A stretch of 64,000 nt of DNA from Tigheibacillus halophilus (lineage in GTDB: Bacteria > Bacillota > Bacilli > Bacillales > Amphibacillaceae). Below the pieces are notes generated by a model, which was given only the letters and a program-made list of their open reading frames with translations, ran no database searches and had not been told where the DNA came from. This document shows, piece by piece, positions 16,253 to 24,867 of the stretch. Location: contig NZ_JBHUIZ010000003.1 of NCBI RefSeq assembly GCF_042683165.1, positions 992,001 to 1,056,000 of the forward strand, read 5' to 3'. Made by a program: the position numbers and the translations under genes. Numbering within the stretch: position 1 is the first letter of the stretch; each line of letters starts with the position of its first letter.

Positions 16253-18067
16253 TTAGGATTGCCTCAACTTTTTTTGAAGCTCTATTATTTTCACAGCAAT
16301 TTCTGCTGCTGCAATCGGATCACTTTGCTGTTCTGCCATTCTCTGTTGCTCTTTTAGAAGTCTGATATCATTTTTACTTCCTGATTGAACTCTGATGGCT
16401 TGAACATAGTCCCTTAGTTCCTGTTCACCAATTTCAGTATCGATAGGCATCATAGCGATATCGATGGCCATCTGCTGAAGTTCCTGCTCTTCAAGTCGGT
16501 TGATGAACAAGCTTACATCTGCAGGATTCCCTTCTTCATAATATGCATACAAATGGGTTGCAATTATCTTATGTTCATCAATATTGAATGAAGCGCCCAA
16601 TTCATCACGTATTTTTTCAGTGATAACAGGGTTATGAAGCATGTGGGCAAGCAAATATTTTTCTGCATTATGGAACGCAGGAACCAGTTTCTTTGGTTGG
16701 ATGAAATTGATCTGTTTAAATTTCTTGTTGCTTTCTTTCTCTTTTGTGACGTTTTTTCCATGTTTTTTTTGCAGTATTTCCATTTCACTTTGCAGTGATT
16801 GCATTGAAAGATTGAATTCACCGCTCAGCTCCTGTAAATAGGATTCCCTTTCTATGGAGCTATCCAGCTTGGCTATTTCTTTCAATATAATATTTATATA
16901 ATCCATGCGGTCCGCTTTCAGGCTCAAATTATAGTTCCTTTTTAAGAATCGCATATAGAAGGATATATAAGTGTCACTCGCTTTGATAATTTTTTCGATG
17001 AAAGTCTCTCCGCCATATTCCCGGATGAAATTATCCGGATCCAACCCTCCTGTCAGGTTAGCTACCCTGACCTGACAGCCGGTACCCCGCAATATATTCG
17101 CTGCCTTATAGCTCGCTTCTATCCCGGCATCGTCTCCGTCATAACAGATAATCACCGTATCGGCATATCTGTTCAGTAGACGGGCCTGTGATTCAGTCAA
17201 TGAAGTCCCCATTGTTGCCACAACATTTTTAATGCCTGCCTGATAAGCAGATATGACATCCATATAGCCTTCGAATAAGACCACTTCGCCGGTCGATCTG
17301 ATCTGTTTTTTTGCCAAATCGAAGTTGTACAAAATCTTGTTTTTTCGGAAAAGCTCGCTTTCTGAGCTATTCAAATATTTAGGTCCATCGCCAGTGATAG
17401 TTCTGCCTGCAAAACCCACCGTCTTACCTAGATGGTTTCGTATTGGAAAAACGATCCTCCCGCCGAAACGATCAGCCGCACTGCCATCATCCCTTACGGA
17501 CAGCAATCCAGCCTTTGCTAAGGGCTGCGGCGGAAATCCTTTTTTCTCAAGGAAAGAAGCAGTGAAATTTGCAGTGGCAGGAGCGTAACCAAGCTTAAAA
17601 AGATCTGCTGTATCATCAGAAATGCCTCTGTCTTTGAAGTATTGGTACCCTTCTTTACCATCCTTTGCATATCTTAATAAATGATGGTAAAGTTTTGTAA
17701 GCCAATCATATGCCTGCAAAACCTGCTGGGCTTCATCAGATAAATGGCTTTTAACCGGTTGTGAAGCTGACACCGGCAAATCTATGCCGCCACGATCGGC
17801 AAAATGTTTCACAGCTTCGAAGAAAGAAAATCCTTCCATTTCCATTAAGAAACCGAAAATATTACCACTTTTTCCGCAGCCGAAACATTTATATATTTGT
17901 TTGTCCTGGCTTACTGAAAACGAAGGTGTTTTTTCATCATGGAAAGGGCAAAGTCCCAAATAATTCTGGCCCTGCTTTTTTAACTGTACATACTCCTCTA
18001 TGACTTCCACAATATTATTAGACTTTCGGATTTCCTCTAAGACTTCATTTGGGATGTGATTAGCCAT
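16253..18067 (-). CDS. dnaG: DNA primase
   Basis: This 604-residue primase makes RNA primers at the replication fork. The start MANHIPNEVL is chosen with AGTGGTGG as a weak binding site; starts 2-4 codons earlier are possible. The N-terminal zinc domain uses C40, H43, C61 and C64. The TOPRIM domain has VLFEGYMDV (catalytic Glu) and CYDGDDAG (metal-binding Asp). The C-terminal helicase-binding domain (about 450-604) is less conserved. It is first in the dnaG-sigA operon; the yqxD gene found before it in B. subtilis is absent. Confidence 0.96.
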   Translation of the reverse strand: MANHIPNEVLEEIRKSNNIVEVIEEYVQLKKQGQNYLGLCPFHDEKTPSFSVSQDKQIYKCFGCGKSGNIFGFLMEMEGFSFFEAVKHFADRGGIDLPVSASQPVKSHLSDEAQQVLQAYDWLTKLYHHLLRYAKDGKEGYQYFKDRGISDDTADLFKLGYAPATANFTASFLEKKGFPPQPLAKAGLLSVRDDGSAADRFGGRIVFPIRNHLGKTVGFAGRTITGDGPKYLNSSESELFRKNKILYNFDLAKKQIRSTGEVVLFEGYMDVISAYQAGIKNVVATMGTSLTESQARLLNRYADTVIICYDGDDAGIEASYKAANILRGTGCQVRVANLTGGLDPDNFIREYGGETFIEKIIKASDTYISFYMRFLKRNYNLSLKADRMDYINIILKEIAKLDSSIERESYLQELSGEFNLSMQSLQSEMEILQKKHGKNVTKEKESNKKFKQINFIQPKKLVPAFHNAEKYLLAHMLHNPVITEKIRDELGASFNIDEHKIIATHLYAYYEEGNPADVSLFINRLEEQELQQMAIDIAMMPIDTEIGEQELRDYVQAIRVQSGSKNDIRLLKEQQRMAEQQSDPIAAAEIAVKIIELQKKLRQS

Positions 18068-18088
18068 AAAAACCACCACTTCTATATA

Positions 18089-18116
18089 ATTCGATATTCA
18101 AAGTGAAAAATCCTTC
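18089..18116 (-). promoter_or_regulatory. candidate sigma-H promoter of dnaG-sigA
   Basis: GAAGGATTT (18116-18108), a 12-base spacer and ATCGAAT (18095-18089) match the sigma-H pattern RnAGGAwWW-N11/12-RnnGAAT. The start codon of dnaG would lie about 15-20 bases after the transcript start. The leader is short, so this is tentative. Confidence 0.45.
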
Positions 18117-18160
18117 ATTTTTCGACATATTTTTTGGGGAAGCCGAAAAAAATTCCTTCT

Positions 18161-18250
18161 TCATAATAAACCAGGAGAAGGCACTGTTGTTTGAGGATTT
18201 CTCTTTATTACGTTATACCCGTCATAAGCATTCAGATAAACGCTTATCAT
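18161..18250 (-). CDS. possible small protein upstream of dnaG (29 aa)
   Basis: ATG 18250 is preceded by AGGAGGAG at a usable distance. The 29-residue frame reads MISVYLNAYDGYNVIKRNPQ then TTVPSPGLL. There is no recognised domain. It could be a leader peptide of the dnaG-sigA transcript or chance. A shorter frame of 10 codons begins four bases earlier at an ATG directly abutting the same site. Confidence 0.25.
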   Translation of the reverse strand: MISVYLNAYDGYNVIKRNPQTTVPSPGLL

Positions 18251-18551
18251 CCATCTCCTCCTCTTGATCTCAAACCAGTTATACGGAAAGAAATCTTACC
18301 TACCTCTTTCATGTATAATCTATATTTCCTTATATAATTAGTTCTACATCAAGGAGGTAAAATCCTTCTAAAAAACGGATGTTTTATTTTTCAGAATACC
18401 AAATCCTTCATCAAAACTGAAAAAACGGGAAAAATAGACATGAATAAGTAAATTTGTTCGTATGATATTTATAACACTATTTTTACACAACAACATATTT
18501 TAATACATTTTACGTAGATTTTCCAATAAAATGTACGAATTGAGGATAAAA

Positions 18552-18598
18552 ACTCAGCGTAACATCGACTTTCCCACAATGATCCGCTGAGTACTCAC
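18552..18598 (-). terminator. terminator of the glyQS-ccpN-yqfL operon
   Basis: ACTCAGCG and CGCTGAGT pair on the minus strand around a 25-base loop, followed by TTTTATCC. It lies about 110 bases after the yqfL stop. Confidence 0.65.
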
Positions 18599-18709
18599 TG
18601 CCACTTTTTTGTTTCCTTAAACAAGAGATAGTATCAAAATTGCCAGATTATAAAATAGGTCAGAGCCGCTTTATTTTCTCATGCCATTTTCACTGTTTAA
18701 AAGAATGCT

Positions 18710-19528
18710 TCACATCCGATTGGTATTCTTATGGTACGCTTGCAAAATTACGTTTGCAGTTTCTTCAACAGCTTTATTAGAAACATCAATAACTGTACAA
18801 CCTATTTTTTCAACAATCTTATTGAAGTAAGTCAATTCTTGATGAATCCTTTGCAAATTAGCGTACGTTGCCTGATCCCCAAGTCCTAATGATTTTAATC
18901 TCTCTTTTCTAATATCATTCAGTTTTTCGGGACTGATTTGCAATCCAATACATTTACGCGGATCTACCATGAACAACTCCTCTGGCGGTTCGACCTCAGG
19001 CAAAATTGGTACATTGGCCACTTTCAACCTCTTCAGTGCAAGATATTGAGAAAGTGGCGTTTTTGATGTCCGCGATACCCCAAGTAATATGATATCCGCA
19101 CGGGAGATTCCCCGTGGATCCCTTCCGTCATCATATTTCACAGCAAACTCAATTGCTTCCACTTTTTTGAAATACTCTTCATCCAGCTTATGGACAAGCC
19201 CCGGCTCCATTCTTGGTTTTGTTCCAAATACTTTTTCCATCGCCTGCATCATCGGCCCCATGAAGTCGATTGCTTCAATGCCTGCGATAGCTGCTTGTTC
19301 ATTAACATATTGTCTCAGTTCAGCATCAACAATGGTAAAACCAATAAGTCCCTCATTTTCTTTTGCAAGGATGATGGCGTCATCAACTGTTTCTTTATCT
19401 TCTACATAAGGAATTCTTTGTATCTTATATTCTCCATTATTGTATTGACTCAAACCGGCTTTTATAACTAATTCCGCTGTTTCTCCCACAGAATCAGATA
19501 ATACATAAGCAATCGGCCTTGCGCACAT
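18710..19528 (-). CDS. yqfL: pyruvate, phosphate dikinase regulatory protein (PPDK kinase/phosphatase)
   Basis: This 272-residue DUF299-family protein starts at MCARPIAYVL with AAAGGGG upstream. The family phosphorylates and dephosphorylates PPDK or PEP synthase on a threonine. The P-loop-like LLGVSRTSKTPLSQY lies near residue 148. It follows ccpN by 57 bases. In B. subtilis the pair controls gluconeogenesis, where YqfL modulates CcpN; that role is known from B. subtilis and inferred here. Confidence 0.92.
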   Translation of the reverse strand: MCARPIAYVLSDSVGETAELVIKAGLSQYNNGEYKIQRIPYVEDKETVDDAIILAKENEGLIGFTIVDAELRQYVNEQAAIAGIEAIDFMGPMMQAMEKVFGTKPRMEPGLVHKLDEEYFKKVEAIEFAVKYDDGRDPRGISRADIILLGVSRTSKTPLSQYLALKRLKVANVPILPEVEPPEELFMVDPRKCIGLQISPEKLNDIRKERLKSLGLGDQATYANLQRIHQELTYFNKIVEKIGCTVIDVSNKAVEETANVILQAYHKNTNRM

Positions 19529-19585
19529 GGATATAACCCCTTTCTCCCCTGAACGAATGAAACATTCGTTGTTTCGATTACTCAA

Positions 19586-20212
19586 TCATCTTTCGTCTGC
19601 TGTCAGTTCAACAAAGACTTTTGTGATGGTACTCTTTGTAATCCTGCCTGTAACTTCGAATCCGCCATCTGAGTCTTTTACAACAGGCACACCGTCGATT
19701 TGCTTTTCAATTAATAACTTAGCTACATCGATCAGTAAATCTTCCTTTTTGCAAACGGTGATATTAGGCATTCTGGTCATAATGATATGGACCGGAAGCT
19801 GATTCAAATCTTTTTGTCCGATAGTAGCACGGAGTAAATCCTTCCGCGAAACAACTCCGCTCAAGTATGACTTTTGATCCACCACGAATAATGTACCGAC
19901 ATCCTCTAAGAACATAGTGGATATCGCATCATAAACGGATACACTTTCCTTGACGACTATTGGTATGGATTGATATTCATGGACTTTAAATTTTTTGATC
20001 TTTTCAGTCAGCAGCTCGGAACCAGTTTTACCCGTGAAAAAATAACCGACGCGGGGCCTGGCATCCAGAAACCCGGCCATTGTCAAAATGGCCAAATCAG
20101 GACGCAGTGTGGCTCTCGTCAAATGTAATTTTTCAGCAATATTCTCACCGGTGATCGGGCCGTTTGCTTTCACAATCTCGACAATCTCTTCCTGCCTTTT
20201 TGATAATTCCAC
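19586..20212 (-). CDS. ccpN: transcriptional repressor CcpN
   Basis: This 208-residue protein has an N-terminal helix-turn-helix (about 1-62, including GENIAEKLHLTRATLRPDL) and two CBS domains (about 75-140 and 143-205). CcpN represses gapB and pckA during growth on glucose and senses nucleotides through the CBS pair. It lies downstream of glyS and upstream of yqfL, as in B. subtilis, probably as part of the T-box controlled transcript. Confidence 0.94.
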   Translation of the reverse strand: MELSKRQEEIVEIVKANGPITGENIAEKLHLTRATLRPDLAILTMAGFLDARPRVGYFFTGKTGSELLTEKIKKFKVHEYQSIPIVVKESVSVYDAISTMFLEDVGTLFVVDQKSYLSGVVSRKDLLRATIGQKDLNQLPVHIIMTRMPNITVCKKEDLLIDVAKLLIEKQIDGVPVVKDSDGGFEVTGRITKSTITKVFVELTADER

Positions 20213-20256
20213 ATTTATTCACCACCTGTCAGTCGCTAATATGGAAATTGACTTTC

Positions 20257-22341
20257 TTAATGATGCTGTTTCCAGGCAATTGCTGCAAAATCTGCAAACT
20301 CATAAATCATATTTGCCAGGTTTGCAAGCAGTGTCAAGCGGTTTTGTTTAAGTGCTTCATCTTTCGCCATGACCATATTATTGTCAAAGAAATCATGTAT
20401 CGGCAATGCAAGTTCATCGAGCATAGTCAGAGCTGCGGCAGCATCATAACTATTATTGGCAGTTTCAAATGCTTCCCGCTTACTTTGGAATGTATCAAAC
20501 AGCAGCCGTTCACTTTGTGTTTCAAAGCTTTTTTCATCGATGGTACCAGACTTTCCTTTGGATGCGAGATTCAACACACGGCTCAGTGCCTCTTGCGTCG
20601 ATTTAAAGGTTTCATCATTACGTTTTTTTGAAAGAATACTTGCTTTTTCAAAGGTGTATGGCAATACACCGATACCGTTCGCAGTTACAGCTTCGATAAC
20701 ATCAGGTTCGATTGCCGCTTCTTTCAGCAAATAGACAACTCTTTGCGCGATAAAATCATGCAATTCCGTTTCAAAAATCTCTTTTTCCATTCCCTGAATT
20801 GAACTGGAAACAAACAATTCGCTGCACATAGCCAACAATTCTTCAACAGTGACAGACCAGTGCTGTTTATTCAAAATCCGCAATGTCCCCAGTGCCTGTC
20901 TGCGAAGTCCGTAAGGATCCTGTGAACCAGTAGGACGCAGTCCTGCATAGATGCCTCCTGCAATACTATCGAGTTTATCAGCTACACTCAACACTGAGCC
21001 GATGCTGGTCTTCGGCAATGGTCCTTGCGCATGATCAGGCAGATATTGCTCACCGATCGCCGTGCAAACCGTTTCTTCCTCTCCAAAATGTTTGGCATAT
21101 TTTCCACCCATGATACCTTGCAAATCGGTAAACTCGTTTACCATATTCGTACTAAGATCGAATTTGCAAATCTCTGCAGCACGGATAGCCATCCGGGTTT
21201 GCGCTGGATCATATTGCAGCATTTTACAAATGGATTTTGTGATTAGAACGATACGATCCACTTTATCCTGATAGGTTCCAAGCTTCTCTTGAAAAACGAC
21301 ATTCGCCAATTTTCGTTGATAGAAGGCTATGTTTTGCTTGCGATCGGTATCATAGAAAAATTTGGCATCTGCAAGACGGGCACGCAATACTTTTTCATTC
21401 CCCCGCACTACTGTATCCAGATGCTTACTGTCTCCGTTACGGACACCAACAAAATAAGGAAGCAGCTGCTCTTTTGAATCAAAGACGGGGAAATAGCGCT
21501 GATGCTCTTTCATAGAAGTGATCAATACTTCTGTCGGTACTTCTAGAAAATCTTCAGAAAATGCACCGTGGAAAACAGTTGGATATTCGACAAGATTTCG
21601 CACTTCCTGCAGTAAAGAAGAATCCATCGGAACATGAACCCCTTCTTTTTTCTCCGTCTCCTGAATCCCTATTATAATCATCTGTTCTCTTTCTTTTGCA
21701 TCAGCAATAACATATTGATTACGAAGAAGTGTTTCGTAATCAGAAGGGTCATCTATCACGATCTTGTCACCGAGGAAACGGTGGCCGTATGTGAGATTTC
21801 CTGTAGGCACATGGGCAATATCAAAAGGGATCACTTTTGAACCATATAATGCGACCAGCCAGCGAATCGGACGCACATAGCGTAAATGTTCCGCCCCCCA
21901 ACGCATATTTTTGCCAAATTGAAGTGAAAGAATGACCTCTTTGAACGCTGGGAGCAGTTCAACAGATGGTTTCCCCGCAATCTGCTTATTGATAAAAATA
22001 TAAGATACACCTTTTATTTCTTTAGTATAGATGTCTTCTACTGTTTTTCCCTGTCCTTTTGTAAATCCGATTGCAGCTTTCGTCCAATTCCCATCGCCGT
22101 CTTTCGCAATTTTTAATGCTGGCCCTTTTACTTCTTCCTCCATATTATCCTGGTATTCCGCTACATTGCAAATCTTGATGGCAAGTCGTCGAGGCGTTGA
22201 AAAAGATGAGATTTCTTCGTATGAAATCCTCGATTCTTTCAGCCACTGTTTTGTTTTTTCTAAAAGCTGTTGTTCAGCCTTGTCTATAAAGCGTGCAGGC
22301 ATTTCTTCCAAGCCGATTTCAAATAATACATGCTCACTCAT
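20257..22341 (-). CDS. glyS: glycyl-tRNA synthetase beta subunit
   Basis: This 694-residue subunit of the alpha2-beta2 bacterial GlyRS binds tRNA-Gly. It has the typical start MSEHVLFEIGLEEMPARFID, the HRFLGDK and MKEHQRYFPVF motifs, and a C-terminal DALR anticodon-binding region. It begins on the TAATG overlap with the glyQ stop codon, so the two subunits are translationally coupled. Confidence 0.97.
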   Translation of the reverse strand: MSEHVLFEIGLEEMPARFIDKAEQQLLEKTKQWLKESRISYEEISSFSTPRRLAIKICNVAEYQDNMEEEVKGPALKIAKDGDGNWTKAAIGFTKGQGKTVEDIYTKEIKGVSYIFINKQIAGKPSVELLPAFKEVILSLQFGKNMRWGAEHLRYVRPIRWLVALYGSKVIPFDIAHVPTGNLTYGHRFLGDKIVIDDPSDYETLLRNQYVIADAKEREQMIIIGIQETEKKEGVHVPMDSSLLQEVRNLVEYPTVFHGAFSEDFLEVPTEVLITSMKEHQRYFPVFDSKEQLLPYFVGVRNGDSKHLDTVVRGNEKVLRARLADAKFFYDTDRKQNIAFYQRKLANVVFQEKLGTYQDKVDRIVLITKSICKMLQYDPAQTRMAIRAAEICKFDLSTNMVNEFTDLQGIMGGKYAKHFGEEETVCTAIGEQYLPDHAQGPLPKTSIGSVLSVADKLDSIAGGIYAGLRPTGSQDPYGLRRQALGTLRILNKQHWSVTVEELLAMCSELFVSSSIQGMEKEIFETELHDFIAQRVVYLLKEAAIEPDVIEAVTANGIGVLPYTFEKASILSKKRNDETFKSTQEALSRVLNLASKGKSGTIDEKSFETQSERLLFDTFQSKREAFETANNSYDAAAALTMLDELALPIHDFFDNNMVMAKDEALKQNRLTLLANLANMIYEFADFAAIAWKQHH

Positions 22342-23222
22342 TAGGCTTCCTCCTTTTTGAGCATTGGGAACCCAAGCTTTTCTCTTTCAGCAACATAGTT
22401 TTTGGCTATTTCCCTGGCCAGGTTTCTAATCCGAGCAATATATCCTGTTCGCTCGGTAACCGAAATAAGCCCTTTTGCGTCCAGTAAATTGAACGTATGG
22501 GAACATTTCAAGACATAATCATATGCAGGGAAAACCAGCCCTTTTTGCATCGTCTGCTTAGCTTCTTTTTCATACATGTTGAAGAGCTCAAACAGCATTT
22601 CCTCATTCGATTCTTCAAATGTATATTTGGAATGCTCATATTCCGGCTGATAGAATATATCCCTAAGCTTAAAATCCCGAGACCATTGCAGATCGAAAAC
22701 ATTTTCTTTGTCTTGAATGTAAGAAGCGAGGCGTTCAATCCCATACGTCAATTCGACAGTAACCGGGTTTGCTTCCAATCCGCCTATCTGCTGAAAGTAT
22801 GTGAATTGCGTGATTTCCATTCCATCGAGCCAAACTTCCCATCCAAGGCCAGCAGCGCCAAGTGTTGGGTTTTCCCAGTTGTCTTCTACAAAACGAATAT
22901 CGTGTTCTAAAGGATTTATTCCAAGCTTTTCTAACGAACCGAGATACAATTCCTGAATATTTGCAGGAGAAGGCTTAATAATAACCTGGAACTGGTGATG
23001 CTGATATAGGCGGTTAGGATTTTCGCCATATCTGCCGTCAGCCGGCCGCCTTGATGGCTCTACGTAAGCGACACGCCACGGCTCAGGACCGAGACTTCTT
23101 AACAATGTCATTGGAGACATGGTACCTGCGCCTTTTTCAACATCATATGCCTGCATCAGCATACAGTTTTGTTCAGACCAATATGTTTGCAAAGTCAATA
23201 TCATTTCTTGCACATTCATCAT
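22341..23222 (-). CDS. glyQ: glycyl-tRNA synthetase alpha subunit
   Basis: This 293-residue class II catalytic subunit starts at MMNVQEMILT with GGAGG 6 bases upstream. Motifs include WSEQNCMLMQAYDVEKGAGT and EPSRRPADGRYGENPNRLYQ. It is the first gene after the T-box leader; its start is 26 bases past the leader terminator. The stop overlaps the glyS start. Confidence 0.97.
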   Translation of the reverse strand: MMNVQEMILTLQTYWSEQNCMLMQAYDVEKGAGTMSPMTLLRSLGPEPWRVAYVEPSRRPADGRYGENPNRLYQHHQFQVIIKPSPANIQELYLGSLEKLGINPLEHDIRFVEDNWENPTLGAAGLGWEVWLDGMEITQFTYFQQIGGLEANPVTVELTYGIERLASYIQDKENVFDLQWSRDFKLRDIFYQPEYEHSKYTFEESNEEMLFELFNMYEKEAKQTMQKGLVFPAYDYVLKCSHTFNLLDAKGLISVTERTGYIARIRNLAREIAKNYVAEREKLGFPMLKKEEA

Positions 23223-23440
23223 TCGCAACCTCCGATTTTAATGTCAATTAAAAAAACCGCCGCTATGCCTGAAAATGGCATAGGGACGGTTTTGATCCGC
23301 GGTTCCACCCTATTTGCTCCCATTTATGAAACGGGAGCCGCTTTATTAAACTGCTCAGAAGCGCCTTCTCTAATACACTGACATCCGGCTTTCACTACCC
23401 CAGACTCGCTTTGGTCAGAGACTATTAGGTACTACTCTTC
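23223..23440 (-). promoter_or_regulatory. glycyl T-box riboswitch leader of glyQS
   Basis: The T-box core GGGTGGAACCGCGG lies at 23310-23297. Upstream, stem I pairs GAAG/CTTC and CTAATA/TATTAG around a specifier loop with AGTA on the 5' side and GAA then GGC on the 3' side. This loop-E-like layout gives specifier GGC (23365-23363), a glycine codon. A terminator hairpin with AACCG/CGGTT and CTATGCC/GGCATAG and a T run ends the leader at 23292-23249. Uncharged tRNA-Gly should favour the antiterminator and raise GlyRS synthesis. Confidence 0.93.
23249..23292 (-). terminator. T-box regulated terminator before glyQ
   Basis: Part of the glyQS leader: CTATGCC and GGCATAG with flanking CCGTC/GGCGG pairing, followed by TTTTTTT on the minus strand. 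Its 5' arm competes with the antiterminator formed by the T-box core. Confidence 0.88.
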
Positions 23441-23469
23441 ATCATAGCAAACAATTTTGATTATGTAAA
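23441..23469 (-). promoter_or_regulatory. promoter of the glyQS operon
   Basis: TTTACA (23469-23464), a 17 bp spacer and TATGAT (23446-23441) sit just before the T-box leader on the minus strand. Confidence 0.75.
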
Positions 23470-23507
23470 AATCATACGCCATGCCAGCGGGTTTTGTCAA
23501 CCATGTG

Positions 23508-24251
23508 TTATTTCAACTTATCTAACTGATTCAGGAATCTTTTTGTTTTGAGAAAGTACCCGCCATACTGGTCATAATAAGCGTCCAGTAACATTCGGAG
23601 CCGATTCAGATTATCTGGTTTAACTGAAATCTGCCCTACTCGTTTCAAATCAGCCTTCGTAAAAAGATGAAGCAACTTGGCAACAGCGTCTGGAAGACCT
23701 ATGGCATGCGGATCTTTGTATCTGCATTTCGGACATAATAAGCCGCCTTCTGCGATGGAAAAAGCAAAGGGGAATTGTTTCGATTCGCAGCTTACACAGT
23801 GATGGACTACTGGTGCGAACCCACTGACAGCATACAGTTTCAATTCATACATCATGATTGGAACCGCCATATCCTTACCGGCCGCAATCCATTCCAGTGT
23901 CAAATAAAGTTGCTGGAACAAAAAAGCATTTCCCTGCCTGTTTTCTACCAGTTTATCAGTAAGTTCGAGAATATACGAGGCATAAGCCGTTTTGAATATA
24001 TCCTGCCGAATCTCACGAAAAGAGTGGATGACTTCTGCCTGTTGTATTGTGCCCAGTCCGGAAGACAAATAGGCCATGAATTCCCCATAAATGAATGGCT
24101 GCGTTACGGCAGCCATTCTGCTTTTCGGTTTTTTCGCTCCGCGCGCAACGGCCGAAACTTTTCCGGCATTTGCACTATATATTGTTACAATTTTATTGGT
24201 TTCTCCGTAATCTTGTGTCCTGATTACAATTCCCTTGACCTTATCCAGCAC
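23508..24251 (-). CDS. recO: DNA repair protein RecO
   Basis: This 247-residue protein helps load RecA onto single-stranded DNA in the RecFOR pathway. The GTG start (VLDKVKGIVIRT) fits the GGGAAGG site; an in-frame ATG lies 14 codons earlier. The N-terminal OB-fold carries DYGETNKIVT and ARGAKKPKSR. A Cys4 zinc motif is visible (CVSC near 147, then CPKC near 173). It lies downstream of era and yqzL as in B. subtilis. Confidence 0.94.
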   Translation of the reverse strand: MLDKVKGIVIRTQDYGETNKIVTIYSANAGKVSAVARGAKKPKSRMAAVTQPFIYGEFMAYLSSGLGTIQQAEVIHSFREIRQDIFKTAYASYILELTDKLVENRQGNAFLFQQLYLTLEWIAAGKDMAVPIMMYELKLYAVSGFAPVVHHCVSCESKQFPFAFSIAEGGLLCPKCRYKDPHAIGLPDAVAKLLHLFTKADLKRVGQISVKPDNLNRLRMLLDAYYDQYGGYFLKTKRFLNQLDKLK

Positions 24252-24546
24252 AACACTCAACCTTCCCTTTTTAAAAAGGTAAAATGCTACCAACGCATTT
24301 CTTGTTAGCTGAAAGAGCCTGTATGCTTACTCGTCCAGCCAGCCATTAAGCATCATCCAGTGCTGAAACCAGCATATCCCGTGTCAGTCCGATCCCAGAA
24401 AAAGAAAAGCTTTTCCAGCCTTGGCAGCTCCAATGGGAGCAGTGTTTCTATTTTTTCTAACTGTCTTGAACGAAATGCTTGGTCTTTATTCTCCTTTTTG
24501 TATCCACACTTAAAAAATCCATATTTCTTATCTGAGGCTGGGCATT

Positions 24547-24681
24547 TTAATCATTATTCGTCATTGCTGTGTCTATTTCATTATCTTCTCCAGCATCCGG
24601 CTGTGTTTCCAGTTCTTTCATCAATAAATAAGTCTCGATATTGCCGGTTTCACTGAATACTTTCCATGTTAAATCAATCAA
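24547..24681 (-). CDS. yqzL: YqzL family small protein
   Basis: This 44-residue protein starts at TTG with GGAAGGTGG upstream. The sequence MIDLTWKVFSETGNIETYLL closely matches the YqzL family, found between era and recO in bacilli. Function is unknown. The acidic tail (about 30-44) is not conserved in other members I recall. The nominal longer frame from 24741 has no binding site. Confidence 0.85.
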   Translation of the reverse strand: MIDLTWKVFSETGNIETYLLMKELETQPDAGEDNEIDTAMTNND

Positions 24682-24867
24682 TTGAAAAACCACCTTCCTA
24701 TACTTCAAAAGTATAATCCCGTGAGGCTTTAACAACCACATACAACATTATTTGTATACATTTAGAATGACCCCGATCGCTCAAACAATGACTCTTAATT
24801 TTTTCCAGTATAGATTTCCGCTAAGAAGGATCTATTGATCAGCATACAACTCTTGTCTGACTAAAAA

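Larger units (their letters stand above)
18068..18551. other. long AT-rich control region upstream of dnaG-sigA
   Basis: Between dnaG and the yqfL terminator lie about 480 AT-rich bases with no recognised gene. On the minus strand the motif GAAGGATTT, which fits a sigma-H -35 (RnAGGAwWW), occurs three times: 18116-18108, about 18409-18401 and 18369-18361. An AGGAGGAG site precedes a possible 29-codon frame at 18250-18161. In B. subtilis the operon has several promoters, including one for sigma-H. Confidence 0.5.

Noticed and set aside
20164..20631. 155-codon plus-strand frame across ccpN and glyS
   Set aside because: It lies antisense to two strongly conserved genes and has no domain or binding site.
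24360..24656. 98-codon plus-strand frame opposite yqzL
   Set aside because: It overlaps the well-supported yqzL gene and lacks a ribosome binding site and recognisable features.
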